From Desulfovibrio sp. DV (GTDB taxonomy: Bacteria > Desulfobacterota > Desulfovibrionia > Desulfovibrionales > Desulfovibrionaceae), in NCBI RefSeq assembly GCF_001936595.1, contig NZ_MLBG01000001.1:1-64000 (forward strand): a DNA stretch of 64,000 bases. Reading direction: 5' to 3'. The translations under genes and the position numbers were made by a program. The notes below the pieces were generated by a model. It searched no databases. It was not told where the DNA came from and worked only from the letters and a program-made list of their open reading frames with translations. Shown here piece by piece: positions 1 to 8,387 of the stretch (its first letter is position 1; every line of letters starts with the position of its first letter).

Positions 1-1
1 C

Positions 2-922
2 TCGGTCCCCCTGGCCGCTGCCCTGGCCGCGCGCGGGGCCACGGCCGCAACCGTCGGCGGCTTGCTCGCCATGACGGCCCAGGGGGTGCTTGGCCGGCTG
101 CTCGCTCTGCTCGTGCGGGAATTCGGCCCGCCGCCGGGCCGGTGGTGCTGGCTGGCCCTGGGACCGGCCGGCCGGCGGGAGATGCTGCCGGGCCAGGGCT
201 TATCCCTGGCCGTCGTGTCGGATTGCGGCGGCGACGATATCCTGGCCCGGGCCATGGACACTTATTGCCGTGGCGTGTTCCCGGTCCTGGCCGACCGGCT
301 TAAGGCGTGCGGCCTGGGCGGCGCGGAGCTGGCCGGACCAGTCGATATGGCCGGACTCGGCGCATTTTTGCAGGCCGGGCCGTATGGCGCGCGTCTGGAC
401 GCCCGGGTGGCGGCCGGAGACGCCGGGCTTGGCGAGGACGTGCGGTGCGTTTTGGCCGGATGCCGTCCCGAACCGGCCCTCCTGGCCTCCTGGCTGGCCG
501 ACCGGCTAGCCCGGCCGGCTCCCCTGGGCATCCACCAGGGCCGGCTGGCCGAGCGCCAGGGTGGGTTTGCCGCGGTTTTCGACGTGGCCGAGCGGGGCTC
601 CCGGCCGGTCGTGGCCATGGCCCGGCTGGCCGGACTGCTCTGGGGCGCGCCCGGGCCGGGAACGGTCTCCCGGCTGCAAGCCCTGGCCGCTGCCGGTCAC
701 CTGCCCGGTCCGGTGGTGCAACATGTTTTGGACGCCTTTGCCTTTTTTGAGGGCGAACGGCTTCTGGCCCGCCTTGCCGGCCAGGCCGGCGACCCTGACG
801 TGGTGAGCCGGCCCGGGGCGCTCTCGGCCCGGCGGCGCCAGGAATACCGGGCCGCGTTCGGGGCGGTGGAGGCCCTGCGCCTGGCCTTGCTGGCCGGCTT
901 TGGGGCAGGGGAGGGCCGGTGA
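2..922 (+). CDS. DUF294-type nucleotidyltransferase-like protein, C-terminal part (5' end outside window)
   Basis: The reading frame is open from the left edge, so only the end of the protein is present. The segment after the first 40 residues reads GPAGRREM followed by a hydrophobic strand, matching the position of the GSxGRxE...TDQD motif of DUF294 proteins. The rest is the helical DUF294 C-terminal (substrate-binding-like) region. In this family these domains usually follow cyclic-nucleotide-binding and CBS domains, which would lie upstream. The catalytic DQD appears replaced by GQG, so nucleotidyl transfer may be lost. The stop overlaps the ATG of the exonuclease gene (TGATG), a pairing I recall as common in Desulfovibrio. 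Family assignment is by recognition only. Confidence 0.7.
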   Translation, partial: SVPLAAALAARGATAATVGGLLAMTAQGVLGRLLALLVREFGPPPGRWCWLALGPAGRREMLPGQGLSLAVVSDCGGDDILARAMDTYCRGVFPVLADRLKACGLGGAELAGPVDMAGLGAFLQAGPYGARLDARVAAGDAGLGEDVRCVLAGCRPEPALLASWLADRLARPAPLGIHQGRLAERQGGFAAVFDVAERGSRPVVAMARLAGLLWGAPGPGTVSRLQALAAAGHLPGPVVQHVLDAFAFFEGERLLARLAGQAGDPDVVSRPGALSARRRQEYRAAFGAVEALRLALLAGFGAGEGR

Positions 923-1646
923 TGCCCTGGCTGTCCGGACTCCTTGCCCGCCTGACTCGCGGTCTGTCGTCGGGCGAGGCCCATGGCGTGCTGGCCGCCC
1001 ACCGGGCCGCCCAGGCCGGCCGCGATCCCCGAATGCTGCTCGATGCGTTGCCGTTCGTGGCTGTGGATACCGAGCTGACCGGCTTTGATCCCCGCCGCGA
1101 CGCCGTGGTGTCGGTGGCGGCGGTGCGCTTGCGCGGGCTGTCCATCATGGCCGGCGAGACCTACGCCACCCTGGTGCGCCCGGACCGGGACGTGCCGCGC
1201 GATTCCTCGCTCATTCACCGCCTGACCGCCACGGCCCTGGATTCGGCCCCGCCCATGGCCGAGGCCCTGGCCGGGCTGCTGGAATTCATCGGTCCGGCCG
1301 TCATCATCGGCCACCATGTGGATCTGGACATGGCTTTTTTCAATGCCGCCAGTCGGCGCTATTTTGGCGGCGAACTGGCTGCCCCCTGCATCGACACCCT
1401 GCGTCTGGCCATGGCCTACGAGGAAAAACGCCTGACCCTGGAAGGCGGGGGGAGCTTGAACAGACCGGTTTCACTTTGCCGGCCCTTTGCCGGCGCTACG
1501 GCCTGCCGGCCTTTGCCGCCCATGACGCCCGGCATGACGCCCTGGCTGCGGCCTATCTCTTTCTCTACCTGGCCAAGAAACTTGCCCGGGGCCGGCCCAT
1601 GCCGCTGTCCGGCCTGTGGCGGGCCGGGCGGCTGTGGTGGATGTGA
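922..1646 (+). pseudogene. 3'-5' exonuclease (DnaQ/PolC-like), frameshifted
   Basis: DEDD-type exonuclease. Exo I is seen as AVDTELTGFDPRRD (about residues 50-63) and Exo II as GHHVDLDMAFF. After the run of six G at 1447-1452 the frame continues with unrelated residues to 1698. The -1 frame instead reads the expected end (FTLPALCRRYGLPAFAAHDA, then DALAAAYLFLYLAKK, stop at 1644-1646), which contains the Exo III histidine and aspartate. One extra G would restore a 241-residue protein. The start at 922 overlaps the stop of the DUF294 gene; a GTG at 919 is an alternative. Either a base-call error or a real inactivating deletion. Confidence 0.8.
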
Positions 1647-1672
1647 TTTTTTCGGGGAACGGAAAATAGGGG

Positions 1673-1732
1673 TTGACGGGCCGGGGCTTCTTTCTTAAAT
1701 AGGAATCAACAGCAAATAGGAATAATACCTAT
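1673..1732 (+). promoter_or_regulatory. Promoter and probable PerR operator of perR-rbr-rdl
   Basis: TTGACG at 1673-1678, a 17-base spacer and TAAATA at 1696-1701 form a good sigma-70-type promoter. The decamer AAATAGGAAT occurs at 1697-1706, over the -10, and again at 1714-1723. ATAGG (1716-1720) and CCTAT (1728-1732) form an inverted repeat over seven bases that ends inside the perR start codon. This fits autorepression by the Fur-family protein encoded immediately downstream. Assignment to PerR is inferred from position. Confidence 0.7.
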
Positions 1733-2165
1733 GACCATCGAAGCCCTGAAAGAACTTTTCGCCCAAAGCGGACTGAAGTTTACCAACCAACGCTATCTGG
1801 TGTACAAGGCCATGGTCGAGGCCAGGGATCACCCCTCGGCCGAGATGGTCTGGCGGCGGGTTCGGGGGGAGGCTCCGGCCATTTCCCTGGACACGGTCTA
1901 CCGGACCCTGGCCGCCCTGGAAACGCGGGGGCTGGTGACGCGGGTGCCGTCGGGCGGCGAGGAAGGGCGGTTTGACGGCGATGCCAGTCCGCACCACCAT
2001 CTGGTGTGCCTGACGTGCGGCCGCATCGAGGATTTTACCATGCCCGGGGCCGGGCTTGGCGATCTGCCGCCGCAGCTTGCGGCCTGGGGACGCATCCGCG
2101 ACGCCCAGGTCTTGGTTCGCGGCATCTGCCACGCCTGTCTCGGCCGTACCCCCGAAAACCATTAA
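1731..2165 (+). CDS. perR: Fur-family peroxide-responsive repressor PerR
   Basis: 144-residue Fur-superfamily regulator. An N-terminal winged helix (KFTNQRYLVYKAM; SLDTVYRTLAAL recognition helix) precedes a dimerisation domain with the HHHLVCLTCGRIEDF metal site and a second Cys pair, CHAC, for structural zinc. The RFD before the histidines aligns with the regulatory Asp of Bacillus PerR, where Fur has Glu, supporting a peroxide sensor. It is followed after 22 bases by rubrerythrin and then a rubredoxin-like gene, the same order as the D. vulgaris perR-rbr-rdl operon. The start at 1731 is the first ATG after the promoter. It probably represses its own operon until oxidised. Confidence 0.88.
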   Translation: MTIEALKELFAQSGLKFTNQRYLVYKAMVEARDHPSAEMVWRRVRGEAPAISLDTVYRTLAALETRGLVTRVPSGGEEGRFDGDASPHHHLVCLTCGRIEDFTMPGAGLGDLPPQLAAWGRIRDAQVLVRGICHACLGRTPENH

Positions 2166-2187
2166 GACCCTCTCAAGGAGAAAAACG

Positions 2188-2682
2188 ATGACCAAGACCA
2201 TGGAAAATCTGCAGGAAGCTTTTGCCGGCGAGTCCCAGGCCAACCGCAAGTATCTGGCCTTTGCCGCCCAGGCCGAGAAGGAAGGACTCATTGGCGTTGC
2301 CAAGCTGTTCAAGGCTGCTGCTGCCGCTGAAACCGTCCATGCCCACACCCATCTGCGCAACATGAAGGGCATCGGCACCACGGCCGAGAACCTCAAGGCC
2401 GCCATCGCCGGCGAAACCCACGAATTCAAGAACATGTACCCGGGCATGATCGAGGACGCCAAGGCCGAGGGCGACAAGGCGGCCGAGCGCGGCTTCACCT
2501 TCGCCAACGCCGTCGAGGAACTCCACGCCAATCTGTATGCCAAGGCCGCCAACGATCCCGCCGGCTACCCGGCCGAGGACTGGTATGTCTGCTCGGTGTG
2601 CGGCTACACCATCGCCGGCGCGGCTCCCGACAAGTGCCCGGTATGCCAGGCCCTGGCCAAGGCGTTTTTCAAGGTCGACTAG
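2188..2682 (+). CDS. rbr: Rubrerythrin
   Basis: 164-residue cytoplasmic non-haem iron protein that reduces hydrogen peroxide. The N-terminal four-helix ferritin-like domain shows the diiron ligands in AGES, ETVHAH, GETHEF and EELHAN. The C-terminal rubredoxin domain has CSVCGY and CPVC for the Fe(Cys)4 centre. The ATG at 2188 follows a strong AAGGAG site; an in-frame upstream extension lies inside perR and is not needed. It is shorter than the roughly 190-residue D. vulgaris Rbr, resembling the compact rubrerythrins of other anaerobes. Co-transcribed with perR upstream and the rubredoxin-like gene downstream, presumably PerR-repressed. Confidence 0.95.
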   Translation: MTKTMENLQEAFAGESQANRKYLAFAAQAEKEGLIGVAKLFKAAAAAETVHAHTHLRNMKGIGTTAENLKAAIAGETHEFKNMYPGMIEDAKAEGDKAAERGFTFANAVEELHANLYAKAANDPAGYPAEDWYVCSVCGYTIAGAAPDKCPVCQALAKAFFKVD

Positions 2683-2723
2683 CCGATTTTCGGTCGCATC
2701 GCGTGACGCAGCAAGGAGCGAAC

Positions 2724-2939
2724 ATGGCCGCGCCTGAAAATATGTGGCAATGTCAGACCACCAATTGCGGCTACATCTACGATCCTGACCGTGGCGACCG
2801 CAAAGGCAAGGTCCCGGCCGGAACCTCTTTCGAGGATTTGCCCGAGGGCTGGAAATGCCCGATCTGCGGTGGCGGGAAGAAGTGCTTCCGCCCCCTGGCC
2901 GGCCCCGGATCGACCAAAGAAGTGAAGTGTCCTGTCTGA
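2724..2939 (+). CDS. rdl: Rubredoxin-like protein Rdl
   Basis: 71-residue small iron protein, the third gene of the peroxide-stress operon. The first Cys pair is spaced by four residues (CQTTNC) instead of the usual two, and the second is CPIC. The CX4C spacing is the hallmark of D. vulgaris Rdl. GYIYDPDRGD and FEDLPEGWKCP are otherwise normal rubredoxin motifs. The likely role is electron donor in the rubrerythrin peroxidase path. The ATG at 2724 follows AAGGAG at good spacing. Confidence 0.9.
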   Translation: MAAPENMWQCQTTNCGYIYDPDRGDRKGKVPAGTSFEDLPEGWKCPICGGGKKCFRPLAGPGSTKEVKCPV

Positions 2940-2979
2940 CGACCGGGCGGCCCGCAAGGGTCGCCCGGTTTCGTTTGGC

Positions 2980-3003
2980 AAGGCCCCGTTTCGGGGCCTT
3001 TTT
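2980..3003 (+). terminator. Rho-independent terminator of perR-rbr-rdl
   Basis: AAGGCCCCG (2980-2988) pairs with CGGGGCCTT (2992-3000) over a three-base loop and runs into five T. A second perfect 8-bp hairpin, ACCGGGCG/CGCCCGGT at 2942-2969, lies just before it. Confidence 0.85.
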
Positions 3004-3124
3004 CATGTCCGGCGTTCGGGGCAGGGCTTTGGGGCGTCTGGAGGCGTTTTCATGGGCGGCGGCACCACCCCGGCAAACCACTCCCTGGCGTCCATGGGCC
3101 CGACCGGGGAAGCTGTGCGGGAGG

Positions 3125-4249
3125 TTATTTTTCCGGCAATGTTTCCGTGGAGGAGCCGGGAGCCAACACCAGGTTTCGCTCCTCAAGCACATGCCGGTAG
3201 TCCTCGGCATAGAGCGTGAGCATGACCATGGCGAAACCCAGGATGAGGGGGCCGTAGAGGATGCCCAGGGCCCCGAAGAATTTGATGCCGCCGATGATGG
3301 AGAGAAACACCCAGAAGGTGGACATGTTGGACCGGTTTTGCATGAGCAGCGGCCGGATGAAGGAGTCGATGCTGGAGATGACCACCACACCCCAGGCCAT
3401 CATGAACAGGCCCCACTGCCACTGGCCGGTCAGCATCAGGTAGATGGATACGGGCAGCCAGATAATGGCCGTGCCAACCACGGGTATAAGCGAGGCAAAG
3501 CCCATCATGCAGCCCCAGAAAAAGGGCGGGATGCCGACGATGAAAAGTCCGATGCCGCCAGCCAGCCCCTGGGCCAGGGCGATGACGAAGGCCCCGAGGA
3601 TGACGGACTTGGAGATGTCGTCGAGCTGGCGGATGATCCGGTTTTCCTGGTCATTGGTCAGGGGCACCAGATAGCGCAGCTGGGCCAGCATGGCGTGGCC
3701 GTCACGGATGAGGAAAAACAGCACGAACATGAGAATCAGAAAATTCATGGTCAAGACGAAGAAGTTGCCAATGACCCGGGTGCCGCTGTCGAGCAGGACC
3801 TGCCCGGCATTTTTGGAAATATCGATAAGATCGGCCTGCAGGGCCAGTTTTTTTATGTCCAGGAAGGGCAGGTGCTCCTGGACCCAGTCCATGTAGGGCG
3901 CGATGGAGTCATGGCTGAAAAGCTTGTTGAAATCCGTGGACGCCAGTTGGGTTTGCAGGGCGTTGACCGATTGCACCCCCTGAGCCAACAGGGAGCCGAG
4001 GAAGAAAAAGATCGGGATGATGATGCAGGTGAAGATGAGGCCGGTGGTCAAAAGGGCGGCCAGGGTGTTTTTGTGGGGGCCGCACAGCCCGGTGACACGG
4101 CGATGGACCGGGCGGAAAAGAGCGGCCAGGACCACGCCGACAATGAGAATATTGACGAAAGGATGCAGCACGATACAGGCCAGGATCAGGGCTGTGGCCA
4201 AAATGAGCAGGAGAAAGACGGAGTAGATGGGTTTTCGGTCTTGGTTCAT
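3125..4249 (-). CDS. AI-2E family transporter (PF01594-type membrane protein)
   Basis: 374-residue inner-membrane protein. Two hydrophobic segments lie at the N-terminus (about residues 8-45), one near 65-90, then a soluble stretch of about 60 residues and a C-terminal block of four or five segments. The conserved family stretch is seen as PFFWGCMMGFASLIPVVGT and DSFIRPLLM, with GGIKFFGALGILYGPLILG near the end. Members are putative exporters; autoinducer-2 export was proposed for TqsA, but the substrate here cannot be told. It stands alone, convergent with the rdl operon. Confidence 0.85.
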   Translation of the reverse strand: MNQDRKPIYSVFLLLILATALILACIVLHPFVNILIVGVVLAALFRPVHRRVTGLCGPHKNTLAALLTTGLIFTCIIIPIFFFLGSLLAQGVQSVNALQTQLASTDFNKLFSHDSIAPYMDWVQEHLPFLDIKKLALQADLIDISKNAGQVLLDSGTRVIGNFFVLTMNFLILMFVLFFLIRDGHAMLAQLRYLVPLTNDQENRIIRQLDDISKSVILGAFVIALAQGLAGGIGLFIVGIPPFFWGCMMGFASLIPVVGTAIIWLPVSIYLMLTGQWQWGLFMMAWGVVVISSIDSFIRPLLMQNRSNMSTFWVFLSIIGGIKFFGALGILYGPLILGFAMVMLTLYAEDYRHVLEERNLVLAPGSSTETLPEK

Positions 4250-4393
4250 GCCCGGGCCTTATCAGAAGCGCCTCGGCGGCGGCAAGGGCCTTTCACAGGG
4301 ATTGCGAAGCGTCGGGCATCCATCATAGAGTGAGCCACGTATGCTGCACAACAGTCGTTTTTTGCGTCCGCCCGCCCGCCAGGAGTCCCCGGC

Positions 4394-5380
4394 GTGACGG
4401 ATTCGCCGCGTCCTGCCCTTCCCAGACGGCCGCTTCCGCCCACCCCCCGGCCATCCCTGTGGCCCCGGCCCGGCCAGCGCGACCTGACCCAGGCCGTCAC
4501 CGGACACCCCGGCCCGGCCACGGCCATCCGGGCCCGGGAATGGGACCTGATCCTGACCTCCCGGAGCATCCCCCACGCCATCCGCCGCCAGGGCAGCGGC
4601 TATCGGCTGTTCGTGCCGCGCCGCCGGGCCGAGGAGGCGCTTGCCGAACTGGCCGGCTACGCAGCCGAACGCCAGGCCGTGGTCCTGCCCGACCCCGAGG
4701 CCGAGCTGGTGCGCCCCCAGGTCTGGCCGACCGTGCTGGCCGTCATGGGCCTGGTCACGGCAGCCTGGGGCTTTCTCCTGGGCGAGAGATTGTTTTTTGG
4801 CCGGCGTGTGGCCTGGAAGGCCCTGGGTGCCGGGGATTCGGCCGCCATGCTGGCCGGGCAGTGGTACCGGGCGGTGACCGCCCTTTCCCTGCACGCCGAT
4901 CCGGCCCATCTGCTTGGCAATGCCGTCAGCGGAGCGCTTTTTCTGGCGCTCTTGTGTCGCGAAACCGGGGTGGGCCTGGGCTTTGCCCTGGCCCTGGCCG
5001 CCGGAGCCGGCGGCAATGTGCTCAAAGTCCTTATCCAGGGGCCGGGGATGCATTTTCTCGGGGCCTCCACCGCCGTTTTCGGGGCTCTTGGCGCTTTGGG
5101 CGGGGTGCGTCTGGCCAGCCGCTGGCCGCCGCTGACCTTTCGCCGCTCAGCCCCGGCCGGGGCGGCGCTCATGCTGCTGGCCATGCTCGGGGCCGGCGGC
5201 GAAGAGGGCGGGCCGGTGGATCTGGCCGGCCATTTGTTCGGATTTCTGGCCGGGGCCGCCCTTGGCCTGGCTGCCGGCTTCTGGCTTGCCGGCCGGGACC
5301 GGCCGGGGCCGGCGGCCCAGATGCTCTGGGGCGCGCTGGCCCTTGGCCTGGCGGTTGCGGCCTGGGCAGCGGCGATCTGA
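4394..5380 (+). CDS. Rhomboid-family intramembrane serine protease
   Basis: 328 residues. About 100 N-terminal cytoplasmic residues (Pro/Arg-rich, then a small fold around DLILTSRSIPHAIRR) precede a six-helix rhomboid core. Catalytic serine lies in GASTAVFGALG and catalytic histidine in DLAGHLFGFLAG; HLLGN before the third segment is the usual HxxxN loop. The protein would cleave substrates within or near the membrane; no substrate is suggested by the neighbours. The GTG start at 4394 is preceded by AGGAG about eight bases upstream. Confidence 0.85.
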   Translation: MTDSPRPALPRRPLPPTPRPSLWPRPGQRDLTQAVTGHPGPATAIRAREWDLILTSRSIPHAIRRQGSGYRLFVPRRRAEEALAELAGYAAERQAVVLPDPEAELVRPQVWPTVLAVMGLVTAAWGFLLGERLFFGRRVAWKALGAGDSAAMLAGQWYRAVTALSLHADPAHLLGNAVSGALFLALLCRETGVGLGFALALAAGAGGNVLKVLIQGPGMHFLGASTAVFGALGALGGVRLASRWPPLTFRRSAPAGAALMLLAMLGAGGEEGGPVDLAGHLFGFLAGAALGLAAGFWLAGRDRPGPAAQMLWGALALGLAVAAWAAAI

Positions 5381-5384
5381 CACT

Positions 5385-5446
5385 GCCGCCGGCGTTTGAG
5401 AGAAGAGGAAGAGAGCCTCCGGCGGCCAAAGGGCAGTGCCCTTTGG
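5385..5446 (+). repeat. Structured intergenic repeat in a 328-base gap
   Basis: Within the gene-free stretch 5381-5708, GCCGCCGG (5385-5392) can pair with CCGGCGGC (5419-5426). A second hairpin, CCAAAGGGC/GCCCTTTGG with an AGT loop, follows at 5426-5446. The wording CCTCCGGCGGCC...CCCTTTGGAAACCC matches a repeat I know from many Desulfovibrio intergenic regions (recollection, not searched). It may end rhomboid transcripts, although no T tract follows. Nothing else recognisable up to 5708. Confidence 0.5.
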
Positions 5447-5708
5447 AAACCCACCTGGGGTAAGTTTGATTTGACCGGGCGTGTTGCCAAGTGGACGCGC
5501 GGAAGTTGCGCAAGAAAAGACGAAAAGGGGGCCGGGGGCGTGACCGTTGGTGTTTGAGCGTGACTGGGAACACCGTTGCTCCAGCCGGTCGGCGCGGGGG
5601 CCAGGAAGGCTTTGCTTTGGCCGTCCTTTTCGGATACGCTCATAAATCGTCGCCGGTTCGTGCGTGCAGAGGGACCGGATCGAAGCAACTGCGTGGGAGT
5701 GGGATGCC

Positions 5709-6212
5709 ATGAGCCTTAAGGGCCTTGTATTTGAAGGTGAGACTATCCGATACCGGACGGGCAAGCATTGGATCGTGCTGGCCAAGGCTGTGGTCCTTTT
5801 CGTCCTGGCGTTGGTGGTGTGGTCAAGCGAGCCGACGCTTTTAAAGCTCGTGCAGTTCAAGGTCCCCGAAGAGCTGGAACGCTTTGTGCCGAAGATTCTT
5901 ACTGTCGGCGTGTGGCTTTTCCGCTACGTGTTTTTCATTTTGCTCACCCTTGTCGCCCTGGTGCGGCTGTTTTCTTTTTTCACGCTGCGGGTGGGGCTTA
6001 CAGATAAACGCTTACTGTGCGATGATGCCTTGTTGGGCAGTTTTTCCCTGGACCTCGGCAAGATCGAATCGGTCAAGTGCGAGCCGGGACTGTTCGGCGG
6101 CCTTTTCGGCTACGGCAAGGTGATCCTGACGGCTGCGAGCAGCCAACGCCTGGTCCTCACCAATCTGTCGCGTCCCCACGTGCTCGAACAGGAAATCTTC
6201 GCTGCCAAATAG
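5709..6212 (+). CDS. PH-domain-like (bPH2/DUF304-type) membrane protein
   Basis: 167 residues. A short start (LVFEGETIRYRTGKHW) is followed by two hydrophobic segments (about residues 22-37 and 61-85). A C-terminal beta-rich region (TLRVGLTDKRLLCDDALLG...LGKIESVKCEPGLFGGLFGYGKVILTA) has the pattern of bacterial PH domains of the YdbS/DUF304 kind. Function unknown. An in-frame start at 5664 exists, but the ATG at 5709 begins the conserved region and follows GGGAGTGGG. It lies upstream of, but not clearly in operon with, the histidine kinase. Confidence 0.7.
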   Translation: MSLKGLVFEGETIRYRTGKHWIVLAKAVVLFVLALVVWSSEPTLLKLVQFKVPEELERFVPKILTVGVWLFRYVFFILLTLVALVRLFSFFTLRVGLTDKRLLCDDALLGSFSLDLGKIESVKCEPGLFGGLFGYGKVILTAASSQRLVLTNLSRPHVLEQEIFAAK

Positions 6213-6280
6213 CGTCCGGGGCCGGCGGCTGCGGGCCGCCAGCCCTGTTGCCAACCTCCCCGCGTCGTGGATCCGCGACC

Positions 6281-7735
6281 ATGTATTTGTCCCGAAAGCC
6301 CATCAAGCATTACGGCATCCTTTTTAAGCTGCTGGTGGTCTTCATCGGCATCATGATTGTTGCCTATTTCACCATATCCACGCTGCTGATCTACATCAAA
6401 GACTCGGTCAACATTTCCCGGGACATCGTCAAGGTCCGTTTTGAGGTGCTCACCATTTCCCAGCGTCTGGTGGACAGCCTCCTTGTCATGGAGGAAAACC
6501 AGAAGAAGTACGAGATCCTCCATTCCGAAGAATACAAAAAGAACTTCATGGCGGCACTTTCCGAATATAAAAACGCCATCTGGAGCATTTTGTGGTTCCG
6601 CTATGAAGGGTTTTCGGCCTGGGAAGAGCTCCATGCCGAGTTTCGACAGACCTTTCCCGATCTGGCTCAGGGGAGGGATCTGTCCAAAGAACCGTGGATC
6701 GACCAGGACAGGCTCAACCAGTGGATGCGTATCGTGGTCAGCGCCCGCCAGGACAACGAACGCGTGCTGGAATCCGGGATGCGCGAGCTGTTTCGCATCA
6801 GTGAAGTGGCCGTCAACCGGGGCGTCTCCGGACTGACCATTTCCATCGGCGTCGGCCTTCTGGGCGTGCTCTTTCTCACCTATTCCCTGAGCCGTCCGCT
6901 GCGCGAACTGCGCCGGGGCATCCGGGCCTATACCCGCGACGGCCGCCTGGAACCGATCCGGGTGCTGTCCAAGGATGAACTGGGGGAACTGGGCGCGGCC
7001 TTTAACGACATGACCGTGCGCCTGAAGGAAGAGGAGCGGATGCGGGCCGATTTCATCGACATGGTCAGCCACGAGATCCGGACCCCGCTCACCTCCATCC
7101 GGGAATCCGTCAACCTCATGCGCGAACGGGTGCTTGGCGACGTCAACGAGCGGCAAAAGCGCTTTCTCGACATCGCCAGCGACGAACTCCAGCGCATCTC
7201 GGCCATGCTGACCAGCCTGCTCAAGGTGTCGAGCATGGCTTCCCAGATTGTCGATCTGGCCCCGGTGACGTTTAATCCCGAGGAACTGCTGCGGGAAACC
7301 CTGGAAAAAGCCGGGCCGGCCGCCGAGGCCAAGGGCATTGCCCTGTCGCCCCGGGTGGCCCCGGACATCGTCTCGGTGGTTGGCGACCGGGAGCTTCTTG
7401 GCCAGGCGCTCTATAATCTGGTCGGCAATGCCGTGAAGTTTTCCCCGCCCGAGTGTACGGTGCGGGTGGGGGTGGAGATGGCCGACGGCGGCGAAAAGCT
7501 CCTGGTCAGCATTTCCGATGAGGGGCCGGGGATTCCCGAAGAGGAGCAGTCCCACGTTTTCAACAAGTATTACCGGGGGGTGCGCACCAAGCGCACCACC
7601 GATGGCATAGGCCTTGGCCTCAACATCGCCAAGACCATCGTCGAGGCCCATGGCGGCAATATCTGGCTGTCCAGCCTGCCCGGCAAAGGCTGCACTTTTT
7701 ACTTTACAATTCCAGTGGATGGGGCAAGAGCGTAG
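6281..7735 (+). CDS. Membrane sensor histidine kinase (GlrK/QseE-like position)
   Basis: 484 residues. First membrane segment about 15-38, periplasmic helical sensor about 39-180, second segment about 183-206, HAMP to about 255, HisKA with phospho-acceptor His264 in MVSHEIRTPL, and an HATPase domain with NLVGNAVKF, DEGPGIPEE and GIGLGLNIAK. It should autophosphorylate and pass phosphate to the sigma-54 regulator two genes on. The order kinase-lipoprotein-NtrC-type regulator equals E. coli glrK-qseG-glrR; sequence orthology is not proven. The start at 6281 puts the first membrane helix near the N-terminus; the longer frame from 6077 overlaps the PH-domain gene. Confidence 0.88.
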   Translation: MYLSRKPIKHYGILFKLLVVFIGIMIVAYFTISTLLIYIKDSVNISRDIVKVRFEVLTISQRLVDSLLVMEENQKKYEILHSEEYKKNFMAALSEYKNAIWSILWFRYEGFSAWEELHAEFRQTFPDLAQGRDLSKEPWIDQDRLNQWMRIVVSARQDNERVLESGMRELFRISEVAVNRGVSGLTISIGVGLLGVLFLTYSLSRPLRELRRGIRAYTRDGRLEPIRVLSKDELGELGAAFNDMTVRLKEEERMRADFIDMVSHEIRTPLTSIRESVNLMRERVLGDVNERQKRFLDIASDELQRISAMLTSLLKVSSMASQIVDLAPVTFNPEELLRETLEKAGPAAEAKGIALSPRVAPDIVSVVGDRELLGQALYNLVGNAVKFSPPECTVRVGVEMADGGEKLLVSISDEGPGIPEEEQSHVFNKYYRGVRTKRTTDGIGLGLNIAKTIVEAHGGNIWLSSLPGKGCTFYFTIPVDGARA

Positions 7736-7736
7736 T

Positions 7737-8351
7737 ATGGCCCAATGTGTTTTGCACCGTATCGGAACGACCGCTGTCCGCGTCTGTTGCGGGCTGTCCT
7801 TGGTTGTGGCGCTTGGCTGCGCCCGTCACGAACCGGCCCCGGTTCCCGTGGTCGCGCCGGTGCCGCCGCCGGCGCCGTCCAAGGAAGTGATCATCTGCAA
7901 AATCGAGCGGGAGACGGCCTACGACCGGGGGCTACGCGCCTACGAATCCGGCGAGGTCAAGCGGGCCATGACCCTTTGGCGCGAGGCTGCAGCGGTTGAA
8001 ACCGACCAGGACGTGCGGCAAAGAGCCCTGTTCGCCATGGCCGCCGTCAAACTGGCCCAGGCCGGCAGCGAGGCCGAACTCTCCGCCGCCCTGGACCTGT
8101 TCGATGCCTGGGCGAAAAAATCCCCGCCCGGCGGCAGCGGCGAGGACGCCCGGTTCCTGCTTGGCGTCGTCAAATCGTTCAAGCCGGCCTTTGCCTTCAA
8201 GGAACAAAAGGCGGCCCTGGAACGGGAGTGCGGCAGGAAATTGACCGAACGCGAGGACCAGGTGCGAAAAAGCCTGCAGCAACAGGTCAAGGCTTTGGAG
8301 TCGATCCACCAGCAGATCCAGGAAAAGAAAAAGGGTCTCAGCAATTACTGA
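7737..8351 (+). CDS. Small lipoprotein between kinase and regulator (QseG-like position)
   Basis: 204 residues. Signal sequence ending in the lipobox LVVALGC (Cys about residue 28), a Pro/Ala-rich linker (PVPVVAPVPPPAP), a helical TPR-like middle (AYDRGLRAYESGEVKRAMTLW) and a C-terminal coiled coil (REDQVRKSLQQQVKALESIH). It starts one base after the kinase stop and is translated with it. By position it corresponds to E. coli QseG, an outer-membrane lipoprotein that controls the GlrK kinase. I infer a similar accessory sensing role, unproven from sequence. Confidence 0.75.
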   Translation: MAQCVLHRIGTTAVRVCCGLSLVVALGCARHEPAPVPVVAPVPPPAPSKEVIICKIERETAYDRGLRAYESGEVKRAMTLWREAAAVETDQDVRQRALFAMAAVKLAQAGSEAELSAALDLFDAWAKKSPPGGSGEDARFLLGVVKSFKPAFAFKEQKAALERECGRKLTEREDQVRKSLQQQVKALESIHQQIQEKKKGLSNY

Positions 8352-8387
8352 TCCGGCCGGGCCACGGCCGGCCGACCAGAAGCACCC

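Noticed and set aside
2855-4333. Long plus-strand open frame of 492 residues opposite the AI-2E gene
   Set aside because: It is antisense to a well-supported membrane protein, has a biased composition (Gln/Asp/His-rich) typical of shadow frames, and shows no known motif.
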